From Acidimicrobiales bacterium (lineage in GTDB: Bacteria; Actinomycetota; Acidimicrobiia; Acidimicrobiales; Aldehydirespiratoraceae), in assembly GCA_029263195.1 (NCBI GenBank), contig JAJCXX010000003.1, forward strand, positions 1 through 64,000: DNA of 64,000 nucleotides. The letters are read 5' to 3'. This document shows, piece after piece, positions 1-8,770 of this stretch (position 1 is the first letter of the stretch; each line of letters starts with the position of its first letter). The translations under genes and the position numbers were made by a program. The notes below the pieces were generated by a model. The model saw only the letters and a list, made by a program, of their open reading frames with translations. It was not told the origin of the DNA and did not search any database.

Positions 1-1
1 G

Positions 2-1552
2 TGGAGCCACACCGTGTCGGCCGGCCATCGATTCACCGCCTACACCCTCGACCTGGTTCCGGGAGATCCCACCAGCTACATCTACGGCGACGAGACCCGG
101 CAGATGACCTCCGAGACCGTCGAGGTCGAGGTACTCGATCCGGACACCGGTGTCGTGTCGACCGAGCAACACACCATCTGGTTCAGCCACTACGGACCAA
201 TCATCAGTATTCCGGGGGTCGGCTGGGGTGAGACCCTCGCCACCACAATCCGCGATGCCAACGCCGAGAACGACGAGATCATCCCCCAGTTCCTCGACAT
301 GAACATGGCCGACTCGATGGATGCGTTCATCGACGCCCACCGCGACAACCAGGGCATCCCGTGGGTCAACACGATCGCGGCCTCGGCCGACGGCCGAATC
401 TGGTACGCCGACACCTCCGCTACACCCAACCTCTCCGACGAGGCCATCGATGCCTGGCTGCAGCAGGTCAACGACGGCGAGTTCGCCAAGATCGCTCTCG
501 ACCAAGGATTGGTCCTTCTCGACGGAAGCGATCCATTGTTCGAGTGGGTCGACGATCCGGCATCCCGAGATCCCGGTGTCGTGCCGTTCGACGAGTTCCC
601 ACAATTGGAACGGTCCGATTTCGTGTTCAACGCCAACGACCCCTACTGGATCGCCAACCCCGACGAACCCCTCACCGGATTCTCGCCAATGCACGGCCGG
701 GCCGAACTCCAACTCTCCAACCGAAGCCGCATGAACGCCACCCAACTCAGCGTCGACAACGGCGACTCTGGTGCGGACGGACTCTTCACTCTCGATGAAC
801 TGGCCGCTTCCGCCATCGGAAACCGGGTGTTCACAGCCGAGGTGCTGGTCGATGCCGTGCTCGGCCGATGCGAGGAAGCCGGTGAGTCGGCCTCACCATC
901 GGCGGTGGACGGATGCCTCGCCCTCGCCGGTTGGGACCGCCATGTAAATCTCGACAGCCGTGGTGCCGTCGTGTGGCGTGAGTTCATCTCCCGAATGGGG
1001 AACGACGTGTGGGCCACTGCCTTCAATCCCTCCGACCCCATCGGTTCGCCATCGGGTCTCGTGGGGTCGATCACCGGCGACGATCCGGTGCTGACCGCAC
1101 TGGCCACCGCCGTCGACATCGTTGGATCAGCGGGTTTCCAGCCCGATACGCCTCTCGGCGAGGTGCAGTTCGCCAACCGCAACGGCCAACGTGTGCCGAT
1201 CCACGGCGGCACCGGGCGTGAGGGGGTCACCAATGTGGTCGGCAGAGGAGACAACGACACCTCCACCGAACCCGACATCGACCTCGGCGAGCGCGTAGCG
1301 GAAACCACCAGCCTGACCACCGAGGGCTACTCGATCGCCAACGGCACCAGCTTCATCTACGCCCTCGAATTCACCGAGCAGGGTCCCGTCGCCAGAGCCT
1401 TTCTGACCTACGGCGAGTCGGGTGACCTCACTTCAGAGCATTACTCCGACCAGACCAAGCGATTCTCCGCCAAGGACTGGCGCGTGATCGCCTTCACCGA
1501 AGATGCCATCTCCGCCGACTCGACCCTCGACACTTACGAGGTGACGGGATGA
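2..1552 (+). CDS. Penicillin acylase family protein (5' truncated)
   Basis: C-terminal part of an Ntn-hydrolase of the penicillin/acyl-homoserine-lactone acylase family, which hydrolyses amide bonds in acylated substrates, usually after secretion and autoprocessing. The reading frame is open to the window edge and the first residues (WSHTVSAGHRFT, then LVPGDPTSY) match the start of the mature beta chain shortly after the nucleophile serine, so the signal peptide, alpha chain and catalytic Ser lie upstream of the window. Later family landmarks are FSHYGPII and PWVNTIAASADGRIWY. The stop codon overlaps the next start by 4 nt, implying translational coupling. The substrate cannot be predicted. 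Confidence 0.85.
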   Translation, partial: WSHTVSAGHRFTAYTLDLVPGDPTSYIYGDETRQMTSETVEVEVLDPDTGVVSTEQHTIWFSHYGPIISIPGVGWGETLATTIRDANAENDEIIPQFLDMNMADSMDAFIDAHRDNQGIPWVNTIAASADGRIWYADTSATPNLSDEAIDAWLQQVNDGEFAKIALDQGLVLLDGSDPLFEWVDDPASRDPGVVPFDEFPQLERSDFVFNANDPYWIANPDEPLTGFSPMHGRAELQLSNRSRMNATQLSVDNGDSGADGLFTLDELAASAIGNRVFTAEVLVDAVLGRCEEAGESASPSAVDGCLALAGWDRHVNLDSRGAVVWREFISRMGNDVWATAFNPSDPIGSPSGLVGSITGDDPVLTALATAVDIVGSAGFQPDTPLGEVQFANRNGQRVPIHGGTGREGVTNVVGRGDNDTSTEPDIDLGERVAETTSLTTEGYSIANGTSFIYALEFTEQGPVARAFLTYGESGDLTSEHYSDQTKRFSAKDWRVIAFTEDAISADSTLDTYEVTG

Positions 1553-2319
1553 GCATTGAGCGCCCCTCACGAGCCAAACTCGCGCTCGAACTCAGATCAG
1601 TACCCGAGCTCCTGGCGTTCTTCTTGGCCGCACCTGCTCTTTGGTCGATGCTGCCACGAGGCAAGGGTCGCCCGATTCTCGTGCTCCCGGGATTCATGGC
1701 CAACGATTCCAGCACCGGACCGCTCCGCGCCTTTCTGAGAGCGCTGGGCCACCGGCCGGTCGGCTGGGGCCTCGGCTCCAACATTGGACCCACCGACCGA
1801 ATCCTCGAAGGCATGATCGATCTCCTCGACCGACTCGACCGACTCGACGGACCAGTCGACGTCATTGGATGGAGTCTCGGCGGAATCTATGCCCGAGAGA
1901 TGGCCCGACTCGCTCCCGACACCGTCCGCCAGGCGATCACGCTTGGTAGTCCCTTCCAGATCAGCGACTCCAGCGAATCGAATGTCGGCCCGGTCTTCCA
2001 CGCCCTGGCGGGCACCCACTCAAGCCACATCATGATGCCCCGAATCGCCGATCATGCTCGGGAAGATATCGCCGTACCCACCACGTCGGTGTACTCCCGA
2101 ACCGACGGGGTGGTGCGTTGGAAGCACTGCCTCGATCCACAGCAACCGCTGAGCGAGAATATCGAGGTTCGCGGAAGTCACTGCGGTCTCGGCCACAATC
2201 CCGCCGCGCTGATGGTGATCGCCGACCGACTCGCCCATGTCACCGGAGAGTGGATGCCCTACCTTCCCCCGAACGCGGCCCGACATCTGTTTCCCGAACC
2301 CGAGACACTCGTCCACTGA
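1549..2319 (+). CDS. Alpha/beta hydrolase (lipase/esterase-like)
   Basis: A 256-aa alpha/beta-hydrolase with no obvious signal peptide. The nucleophile elbow GWSLGG places the catalytic Ser near residue 109; the strand before it (PILVLPGFM, about 42-50) is typical of the fold. Candidate triad partners are Asp186 in SRTDG and His211 or His216 in GSHCGLGHN. Related actinobacterial proteins are annotated as triacylglycerol lipase or PGAP1-like esterases, but the substrate is unknown. The ATG overlaps the acylase stop (ATGA), and an acyltransferase follows after about 55 bp, so a role in lipid turnover is plausible but inferred. Confidence 0.8.
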   Translation: MSIERPSRAKLALELRSVPELLAFFLAAPALWSMLPRGKGRPILVLPGFMANDSSTGPLRAFLRALGHRPVGWGLGSNIGPTDRILEGMIDLLDRLDRLDGPVDVIGWSLGGIYAREMARLAPDTVRQAITLGSPFQISDSSESNVGPVFHALAGTHSSHIMMPRIADHAREDIAVPTTSVYSRTDGVVRWKHCLDPQQPLSENIEVRGSHCGLGHNPAALMVIADRLAHVTGEWMPYLPPNAARHLFPEPETLVH

Positions 2320-2373
2320 TCCCGACGGCGACCCAGTCACCGACTCGACTAATCACGCGGTACCTTCTCAACA

Positions 2374-3372
2374 GTGTCACCGCTACCACCGAAACCGATC
2401 CGCCGACTGATATCTCTGCCCCTTATCACCCTGGTGATCGTCTTGGCAGTGATCCTCACGCCTGTGGCAGTTCCTCTGCTCGCGTTGACAGATCTCGCCC
2501 AACGTAACCGGCAACACCGACTGGTTCGCTTCTGGTTTCTGGTGCTCTCCACTGCGTTGGTCGAGTTCGGCGGTGCGGTACTCGGAAACTTGGCACTGAT
2601 GCGATTCGGCTGGCGTCGCGACCACCCGGGATGGTTCGCCGGAAACGAGAAGGCTCAGTTCTGGTGGGTCACCCATCACCTGGGCAACATCCGACGCTTT
2701 GCCGGTGTCGAGATCGAAGTCGACAACCCTGAGGAGTGCTCGATCGGAAACGCGATCGTGCTCGCCCACCACACCAGCCACATCGACGCTCTCCTGCCCG
2801 CGTACCTGTTCGGCCCCCACGGCGGACGGCACGTCCAGTACACCCTGAAACACACCCTTCAATGGCTGCCTGGTATGGACCTGGTGGCCGGCAATCTCCC
2901 AAATGTCTGGGTGAACCGCCGACCCGAGCCGGGGTCTCCGATGTTCGTCGAGATGGAGGATCTGGCATCCACCACCGACTCGGAAACCGTCACCGTGATC
3001 TTCCCGGAGGGCACGTTCCACACGCCTGAGCGACTCCAACAGGGAGCCGATCGGGTCGCCAAGAATCGTCCCGACCTGGAACCCATGGTGCGAGGCCTCA
3101 AGCACTGTCTGCCAATACGACCGGGTGGTGTGATGGCGCTCCTCCGGGGAGCACCCGACGCCGACATCGTGATAGTCGGACATGCCGGTCTGGAGTACTT
3201 CGGGTTCGTTGGAGAGATGGTGCGCAACATCCCGAGCAGTCGCCCGTGGACCGTTCACATCTGGCGATTCCCCCGCTCGGAAGTCCCCACTTCTGACGAA
3301 GAAGCGCTCACCTGGCTGACCGAGCGTTGGGTCGAGATGGACGACTGGATCGAACACCAAGTCAGCTCATGA
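2374..3372 (+). CDS. Lysophospholipid acyltransferase family protein (PlsC-like)
   Basis: A 332-aa membrane-associated acyltransferase of the PlsC/LPLAT superfamily, which transfers acyl groups to lysophospholipids or related acceptors. An N-terminal hydrophobic hairpin (about 12-40) is followed by motif I, H(X4)D, as HTSHID (His133, Asp138), and by motif III, FPEGT (210-214). The family glycerol-phosphate-binding region lies between them. The start chosen is GTG at 2374. The stop codon overlaps the next start by 4 nt (ATGA), so the DUF1295 protein is probably co-translated. The acceptor cannot be told from sequence. Confidence 0.85.
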   Translation: MSPLPPKPIRRLISLPLITLVIVLAVILTPVAVPLLALTDLAQRNRQHRLVRFWFLVLSTALVEFGGAVLGNLALMRFGWRRDHPGWFAGNEKAQFWWVTHHLGNIRRFAGVEIEVDNPEECSIGNAIVLAHHTSHIDALLPAYLFGPHGGRHVQYTLKHTLQWLPGMDLVAGNLPNVWVNRRPEPGSPMFVEMEDLASTTDSETVTVIFPEGTFHTPERLQQGADRVAKNRPDLEPMVRGLKHCLPIRPGGVMALLRGAPDADIVIVGHAGLEYFGFVGEMVRNIPSSRPWTVHIWRFPRSEVPTSDEEALTWLTERWVEMDDWIEHQVSS

Positions 3373-4100
3373 GCGGCAACATCGATGTCCTCGCCGCGGC
3401 GGCCCTAGCCGTGCTCTTCTTGATGGTCGCGGTCTGGCTGATCAGCATCCCGTTGCGCAACGCCGGCGTCATCGACATCGCCTGGGGTATCGGGTTCGTG
3501 GTGATCGCATGGATCTCCGCAGCGACCGGCGACGGCAACTCAACCAGATCGAATCTTGTCGTCGTAATGGTTGCCGTATGGGGCGCCCGCCTGGCGATCA
3601 ACCAGTGGTGGCGAAGCCGCGGCGAAGCGGAGCACTCCCGCTACGAGAGCATGCGCCGACGATCAGGCGAGGGATTCACGGTTCGCAGCCTGCTCACGGT
3701 GTTCCTCTTCCAGGGATTTCTCATCTGGATCGTGTCACTGCCAGTCCAGTTGGTGATGGTGGCCGAATCGCCCGAAGTCGGCGCCGTCGGAGTGGCCGGT
3801 GTGGTGCTCTGGGGCATCGGTTTCTTCTTCGAATCCGTGGGGGAATCCCAACTCGCTCGATTCAGGTCCCGATCCGACAACGCCGGCCTAATCCTCGAAT
3901 CCGGACTGAGGCGTTTTGCCCGACACCCCAAGCACTTCGGCCAACTATGCGTCTGGTGGGGAATCTTCCTGGTGACAGCCGAAACCTCCGATGCCAGATT
4001 CGGCATTGTCGGACCGATCGTCATGACCATCATCTTGGTGAGAGCCTCCAACTCATCGATTCTCCCCCGTCTATCTCCCCTACCGAAGCCACATTCATGA
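3369..4100 (+). CDS. DUF1295 domain membrane protein (steroid 5-alpha-reductase-like fold)
   Basis: A 243-aa polytopic membrane protein with the DUF1295 pattern: N-terminal helices, the motif NAGVIDIAWGIGFV (about 26-39), a GESQLARFRS-like segment and the C-terminal nucleotide-binding-like motif RHPKHFGQ where the family normally reads RHPNYFGE. The usual final segment, in which a leucine-rich helix leads to YxxYxxxTSxFxP, is missing; the protein ends in an unrelated proline-rich tail. ATG at 3369 is chosen because it gives the same 4-nt overlap seen at neighbouring junctions; an upstream in-frame start at 3327 would lie inside the acyltransferase gene. Substrate unknown, though family members reduce lipid-like enones. 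Confidence 0.75.
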   Translation: MSGNIDVLAAAALAVLFLMVAVWLISIPLRNAGVIDIAWGIGFVVIAWISAATGDGNSTRSNLVVVMVAVWGARLAINQWWRSRGEAEHSRYESMRRRSGEGFTVRSLLTVFLFQGFLIWIVSLPVQLVMVAESPEVGAVGVAGVVLWGIGFFFESVGESQLARFRSRSDNAGLILESGLRRFARHPKHFGQLCVWWGIFLVTAETSDARFGIVGPIVMTIILVRASNSSILPRLSPLPKPHS

Positions 4101-4891
4101 CCCACATCGATCCATCACAGCCGCCGGCTACGCCCACTGATCCGTCGTTGGTCGACTTCGCTACGGAGGTCGCCCGCGAGGCCGGGCAACTTACTCTTGG
4201 CTGGTTCCAGTCCGACACTCTTCACGTCGACCAGAAGATCGACGGCTCCCCGGTCACCGCGGCCGACCTGGCAGCCGAAACCCTCATCAGAGAGCGCATA
4301 GCCGCCGCCTTCCCCGACGATTCGATCATGGGTGAGGAACACGCTGACAGCATCGGCATGTCGGGCCGCACATGGGTGATCGATCCCATCGACGGCACCA
4401 AGGCCTTCACCCACGGAGTACCCCTCTACAGCAACCTGATCGCTCTCATCGACGAGCAGGGCCCCGCCGTTGGGGTGATCAACCTTCCCGGCCTCGACGA
4501 GACCATCGCAGCCGGTCGGGGTCTCGGTTGCACTCACAACGACCAGCCCTGTTCAGTGAGCCATAGGTCGTCTCTGGCAGGCGCCTACCTGTGCACGAGT
4601 GGCTTCGGCTACTGGCCGAGTGAGTCCCTCACACGCGCGCTCCGGAGCAAGGCATCGCTTCGCACGTGGGGCGACGCCTATGGCTACGCACTCGTCGCAA
4701 CCGGTCGGGCCGAAGCAATGATCGATCCCGAGGTCAATCCGTGGGACATCGCCCCCATGGCGGTGATAATTGCCGAGGCCGGAGGATCCTTCACGACGCT
4801 CGACAACGAACAGGAATGGAACGGCGGTTCGGGCCTGGCCACCAACGGTCTCATTCACGATCAGGTTCTCGAGTTCTTCGCCGAATACTGA
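4097..4891 (+). CDS. Inositol monophosphatase family protein, HisN-like
   Basis: A 264-aa Mg-dependent phosphatase of the IMPase superfamily. All metal-binding motifs are present: GEE (79-81), DPIDGT (96-101) and the C-terminal WDIAP (216-220) after WGDAYGY (191-197). The DPIDGTKAF and WGDAYGY combination is typical of actinobacterial histidinol-phosphate phosphatase (HisN), but no histidine genes are nearby, so inositol-1-phosphate, histidinol-phosphate or 3'-phosphoadenosine phosphate are all possible substrates. The start at 4097 overlaps the previous stop by 4 nt; the open frame extends much further upstream but that part is antisense-like and not protein-like. Confidence 0.88.
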   Translation: MTHIDPSQPPATPTDPSLVDFATEVAREAGQLTLGWFQSDTLHVDQKIDGSPVTAADLAAETLIRERIAAAFPDDSIMGEEHADSIGMSGRTWVIDPIDGTKAFTHGVPLYSNLIALIDEQGPAVGVINLPGLDETIAAGRGLGCTHNDQPCSVSHRSSLAGAYLCTSGFGYWPSESLTRALRSKASLRTWGDAYGYALVATGRAEAMIDPEVNPWDIAPMAVIIAEAGGSFTTLDNEQEWNGGSGLATNGLIHDQVLEFFAEY

Positions 4892-5025
4892 CACCCGGTC
4901 GCCGCGATCCCGCGATCCCGCGAAAACGCCGAGACGACCCCGAAGGGCCGTCCCGGTCAGTCATTGGTGACGTCACCCTTGGGCAACGCACCGGATGTGT
5001 GCCGGGAGTGATCCCGGGCGAATTG

Positions 5026-5976
5026 TCAGCGCTGCATACCGGCGATCGCCGGAGCATCCGATTCGATCAGATTGACCTGTTCCATGCGGTCACCGAACTT
5101 CGACGCCTCGTCGATGCCCTTGGCATAGGTCGCCTTGCGGCGGGCCACCCGACCCGAGACCTCGCACGGCTCCGGAATTCGGCCCATGTACTGAGACTCG
5201 ATTCCTTCCTTGAGCATCAGCAATGATTCGGATCGCAATTGGGAGATCCTCGACTCGGTTACACCGAGGAAGTCGGCCAGGTCCTGTGAGGTGCGTCCCT
5301 CGAGGAAGTAGCCGATCACCACCAAACGGTGCCGTTCGGGCAGAAGCGAGATGGCGTCACGAAGGTATGAATGGAGTTCGCGGATCTCGAGTTCGTTGGA
5401 GGGCTCGATCGATGCCGCATCAGCCAGCACGTCGACCAGGGTGAGGTCCTTCTCGACCTCATCGGTGGTCTCGTGTTCGAGAGCCAGGACGACCGATCGG
5501 AACATGCGATCTCGAAGACGATGGAGTTCGCCATGGCTCATGCCGAGCGCGTCGGCCATCTCATCCTTGGTCGGTACTCGACCCAGCTCTGTGGCGAGGG
5601 TCTGCTCGGCCCCCTCGAGCTTGCGAGCGAGATTCCTCACCGAGCGAGGGGCCCAGTCGGCAGCTCGTACCGAGTCGAGGATTGCTCCACGGATTCGCTG
5701 AGCGGCGAACCGTTCGAACGGAACTCCGCGGCTCTCGTCGTAGCGGCGAGCCGCCTCGACGAGACCCAAGGCGCCGGCTCTGGCCAAATCGTCACGATCG
5801 ACGTGTCGGGGAAAGTGCACCGCTACCTGGAAGACAATGTGCTTCACCAGCGGCAGGTTCTCCTCGATCATCTCGGCCAGTTCCGGCTCGATCGATCCGG
5901 CACCAATATCCGGTCTTGTTGCGGCTCTGCGTGCTCTGCGTTGCCTGACTGCTCGTTGCATTTCGCCCTGATCCAT
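5026..5976 (-). CDS. RNA polymerase sigma factor of the FliA/WhiG (sigma-28) type
   Basis: A 316-aa group 3 sigma factor. Region 2 (about 36-108) contains LVKHIVFQVAVHFPRHVDRDD followed by the core-binding/-10 recognition helix; region 3 follows (about 115-170, ELGRVPTKDEMADALGMS); region 4 (about 205-265) ends with the helix-turn-helix LADFLGVTESRISQLRSE. It has a C-terminal extension of about 45 residues beyond region 4. Streptomyces WhiG controls sporulation and FliA controls flagella; neither pathway is visible here. It converges with the HisN-like gene and no anti-sigma gene adjoins it. Confidence 0.88.
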   Translation of the reverse strand: MDQGEMQRAVRQRRARRAATRPDIGAGSIEPELAEMIEENLPLVKHIVFQVAVHFPRHVDRDDLARAGALGLVEAARRYDESRGVPFERFAAQRIRGAILDSVRAADWAPRSVRNLARKLEGAEQTLATELGRVPTKDEMADALGMSHGELHRLRDRMFRSVVLALEHETTDEVEKDLTLVDVLADAASIEPSNELEIRELHSYLRDAISLLPERHRLVVIGYFLEGRTSQDLADFLGVTESRISQLRSESLLMLKEGIESQYMGRIPEPCEVSGRVARRKATYAKGIDEASKFGDRMEQVNLIESDAPAIAGMQR

Positions 5977-6189
5977 CGCCCCTGCATCTCCTGTTGTAGA
6001 GCTGGAGTCGGACCGGAGTCCGAGCTTCTGCCAGCGAAGATAGTTTCGGCGGATCTCGATTTGAACTTGAGCGATTTCTCAAGAATCTTTTCTCAGGACC
6101 CCTGTTGGGCCCTGTTTGCCTGGCATTCGGCGGCTCTCGGGTACCTCTTGACAACCGGCACAGAGCGGTCGAGAAGCTGATGGAAGCCG

Positions 6190-7179
6190 TCAGGTGAAGA
6201 TCGACAGACCCTCGAACTTCATCGGAGTCACGCCTCGGTCGCGCAGGTCGCCAAGCAAAACCTCAGGCCGCTCGATCTCCGCCAGTCCGTAGGCACCCGG
6301 CTCACATTGACCATCCAGAACATGGACGGTGGCCGCCGCCGCGACCGCTCCCGCGGCAACAGCCGGGCGTTCGGTTGCGCCAAGTACCGAAACCTTCCTC
6401 TCGGATCCGACAAGCCCGCGGATCTCGACTCTCACCGCGCCAACATTTCCTTCGGGATGAGGGCGACGCAGCATCGGCAGCGGTGACGTGAGTCGATCGC
6501 GTCGGGTTGCCGCCACACGCGCCGTCACCCGCGAAACTCCCGGGAACGCCGGCACCAACAGCAGCGCGTCGGGAAGAGCGCCGCGGTAACAATCCTGCCC
6601 GGCAACCGGATCCGGGAACCACACCAACTCACGACCCGAACCACCGGATCGTTTGGTCCATCGGCCATCTCGCCAGTCGAGCCCGCTCGAACGGAGAGCC
6701 CCGTGATGCTGACGAGCGCACGCCGGACCGCCGGTTCCGACCTTGGCAACATGAATCTCATCGACCTCATCGAACTCGGCTGCCGCGTGCCGGGCCAGCA
6801 ACCCGGTCAGTCCCGGCATGAACCCGGCTCCCACCAGAACCGGAACGCCGTGATACCTGGCTTCTTGGTCGACCTCGAGTAGACGCCGGACCTCCGACAG
6901 GTCGTCGGATGTAGTGACTACCGGTACACCTGCCTGGACGGCCCTGCGGGCCCAGGCCACCTGAGTGCCCGAAGGAGTCGCTACAACCACCGCCTCCGTG
7001 TCGTCGGAGACCACCTGACCCGCCCCCGAGACCACTCCGGACCCCAGCGAACGAACCACTCGCCTGACGCGCTCGGTGTCGGAGTCGTGAAGCTCGACGG
7101 TCGACACATGTCCGGAGGAACGCAACTGCCTGGCAACTCGCGCTCCGGTGGCACCGGCGCCGATCACCATCACACGCAT
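6190..7179 (-). CDS. NAD(P)-binding Rossmann protein, saccharopine-dehydrogenase/dihydrodipicolinate-reductase-like
   Basis: A 329-aa cytoplasmic oxidoreductase-like protein. The N-terminal dinucleotide-binding loop is GAGATGARVA (7-16), followed by an acidic residue at the end of beta2 and by VVVATPSG (about 64-71); VGAGFMPGLTGLLARH (about 116-131) resembles the substrate-domain entry of saccharopine-dehydrogenase-like proteins. No specific substrate can be assigned. A GAGGAG Shine-Dalgarno sequence lies 9 nt before the ATG and immediately downstream of the small upstream gene, so the two are probably co-transcribed with the tRNA and DUF3566 gene. Confidence 0.7.
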   Translation of the reverse strand: MRVMVIGAGATGARVARQLRSSGHVSTVELHDSDTERVRRVVRSLGSGVVSGAGQVVSDDTEAVVVATPSGTQVAWARRAVQAGVPVVTTSDDLSEVRRLLEVDQEARYHGVPVLVGAGFMPGLTGLLARHAAAEFDEVDEIHVAKVGTGGPACARQHHGALRSSGLDWRDGRWTKRSGGSGRELVWFPDPVAGQDCYRGALPDALLLVPAFPGVSRVTARVAATRRDRLTSPLPMLRRPHPEGNVGAVRVEIRGLVGSERKVSVLGATERPAVAAGAVAAAATVHVLDGQCEPGAYGLAEIERPEVLLGDLRDRGVTPMKFEGLSIFT

Positions 7180-7200
7180 GTCGGGACGGCTCCTCGGCCG

Positions 7201-7353
7201 TTAGCGGAGATCGTCGCCATGCAACTCACGCCAGCCGCCGGTCTGTGGGGGCACTCCCCCGCCGCCTCTGACCCGAATTGCCGCGGCTACGGCAATTCCC
7301 GCGCCGACAGCAACAAGGCTCCGACGAATCAAGGTCACCAGGCCACCACCCAT
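7201..7353 (-). CDS. Small membrane-anchored protein (50 aa), unknown function
   Basis: A short ORF encoding one predicted membrane helix (about 5-24: LVTLIRRSLVAVGAGIAVAA) and a hydrophilic tail ending PPQTGGWRELHGDDLR. ATG at 7353 is chosen because GGAGG lies 5 nt upstream; the in-frame TTG at 7413 has no such signal. It sits between tRNA-Ile and the Rossmann protein on the same strand with 21 bp to the next start. The protein is not recognised; a strong ribosome-binding site and compatible spacing are the support for it being real. Confidence 0.55.
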   Translation of the reverse strand: MGGGLVTLIRRSLVAVGAGIAVAAAIRVRGGGGVPPQTGGWRELHGDDLR

Positions 7354-7432
7354 GGCTTCCTCCGGCCGGTAGGGAACTGCATCCTCGGCCAGCTGCGTAG
7401 CCAACGCTGACAACCAATCGATGCACGGAACG

Positions 7433-7506
<74 letters not shown>

Positions 7507-7520
7507 GTGAGGCGATCACG

Positions 7521-8345
7521 CTACAGGTCGGTCGGGGTGCTCGCCACCTCGGAATCGCCATCTGAAACGAAGTCGTCCGGCATCGGCAACGGATCGAGAG
7601 GGTCGAAATTCGGTGGTAGTTGCTCGGGCTCTGGAGCAGCGATCGGCTGGTCGGCGCTCGGAGACACCTGTCGGCGAAGAACTCCTGGCCGCGGCCGAAT
7701 GCGCTTCGGACGTGGTCGGGCCGTTTCTTCCTCGACCACAGTCACCCGGATGCCGCCGGTGACGTCGCTGATCAGATTGAACAGCACGGCCATGAGCACC
7801 GTGAATCCGGCGCCGGCGACCACGAGGACCAGACCACCGATGGCGCTGGCCCGGAAGATCTGATCGGCGTCGAAGGCGAAGGAGTCGAGAGCGAAAAGCT
7901 TCTCGATGAAGTTCTCGACGTTGTCGATGGTGCCCGAGCCGACGGCAAGGCTCCAGAGGATCACGCCGGCGATCAGCATGATTCCCCATAGGCAGAAGTA
8001 GAAGATCAACGACATCTTCAGCACCGACCACGGCTCGATGTGTCGGACCAGGCGACGCACCCGGCGCGCTCGGAGCTTCCCTGCTACACGACGATCGAGA
8101 AACGTCGGCCTCTGGGCCGTTGCCACCTTCATCACTGGTACAGGAGGCACAGGAGGTGCCACTTCGGTGACGGGCACGGGCTGAGAAGCCTCGGTCTCGG
8201 GTGGTGGCTCCTCGGCGGGCGCCATCCAATCGTCGCCGCCGCTCTCTCCGAAGAGTTCGTTGTCTGACTCAGGCAAGTTGGTCATCACTCGTGTCGGGCC
8301 GACCACACGCGGATCAGGCACCACGCGAGTGTACGCGATGACCAC
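7521..8345 (-). CDS. DUF3566 domain membrane protein (Rv0007-like)
   Basis: A 274-aa membrane protein. A proline/acidic N-terminal region (1-85) is followed by the DUF3566 core: RRVRRLVRHIEPWSVLKMSL, a membrane helix (about 109-133), a loop, and a second helix (about 168-192) with FNLISDVTGGIRVTVVEE; the C-terminus is disordered. GTG at 8345 is chosen because GAGGAGG lies 7 nt upstream, whereas the internal ATG at 8285 has no clear ribosome-binding site. The position between gyrA and tRNA-Ile is conserved in Actinobacteria (M. tuberculosis Rv0007). The molecular role is not established; a cell-envelope or division role is suspected for the family. Confidence 0.85.
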   Translation of the reverse strand: MVIAYTRVVPDPRVVGPTRVMTNLPESDNELFGESGGDDWMAPAEEPPPETEASQPVPVTEVAPPVPPVPVMKVATAQRPTFLDRRVAGKLRARRVRRLVRHIEPWSVLKMSLIFYFCLWGIMLIAGVILWSLAVGSGTIDNVENFIEKLFALDSFAFDADQIFRASAIGGLVLVVAGAGFTVLMAVLFNLISDVTGGIRVTVVEEETARPRPKRIRPRPGVLRRQVSPSADQPIAAPEPEQLPPNFDPLDPLPMPDDFVSDGDSEVASTPTDL

Positions 8346-8368
8346 CGGTGGGCCTCCTCACCGACGCA

Positions 8369-8704
8369 TCAGGAGATGAACACCTTCGCTGCGGCACTCG
8401 CTCGAGCTGTGGCGCCACCGACCCGGACCTCGACCCAGGCGGTGTGGCCGTCGCTGCGGAATTCCAACAATTCACCGCCATTGGCGGCTGCCATGTCTGT
8501 GGCGGCCTCGCGCCCTTCGACCACGCCGGCCAGCGCGGCCGCATCGGCCGCGGTGCGGGCCCGGGCCGAGTCGTCCAGGGCCGACCCCACCCGTGCCACG
8601 GCCAGGATGGCAACGATCGCCAACATGACCACGAGCGCCATGAACGGCACCACCTGGCCGGCCTCACGATCGGTCGCCGTGATCGATCTCTCGACAGCAC
8701 CCAT
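8369..8704 (-). CDS. TadG/TadE-like pilus-assembly-type membrane protein
   Basis: A 111-aa protein with an N-terminal DREAGQVVPFMALVVM segment, a single membrane helix (about 18-38) and the motif ARTAADAAALAGV (about 49-61), typical of Flp-pilus/TadG-like proteins with class III prepilin-like N-termini. No tad secretion ATPase or other pilus gene occurs here, so it is an isolated copy inserted between gyrA and the DUF3566 gene, a position usually without such a gene in mycobacteria. GGAGG lies 4 nt before the ATG. Function as a pseudopilin is inferred only from the motif. Confidence 0.65.
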   Translation of the reverse strand: MGAVERSITATDREAGQVVPFMALVVMLAIVAILAVARVGSALDDSARARTAADAAALAGVVEGREAATDMAAANGGELLEFRSDGHTAWVEVRVGGATARASAAAKVFIS

Positions 8705-8770
8705 GATTCCTCCACTCCATCAATATCGGTGTGGGGGAAGCTGATGATCCGACAGCGCGGATCGAGTGGA

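Noticed and set aside
4966..4977. Palindrome GGTGACGTCACC between HisN-like and sigma genes
   Set aside because: Perfect but short, in a convergent gap; a CCGGGA/TCCCGG hairpin at 5002-5017 is nearby, but neither has a T-run, so I did not call a terminator or operator.
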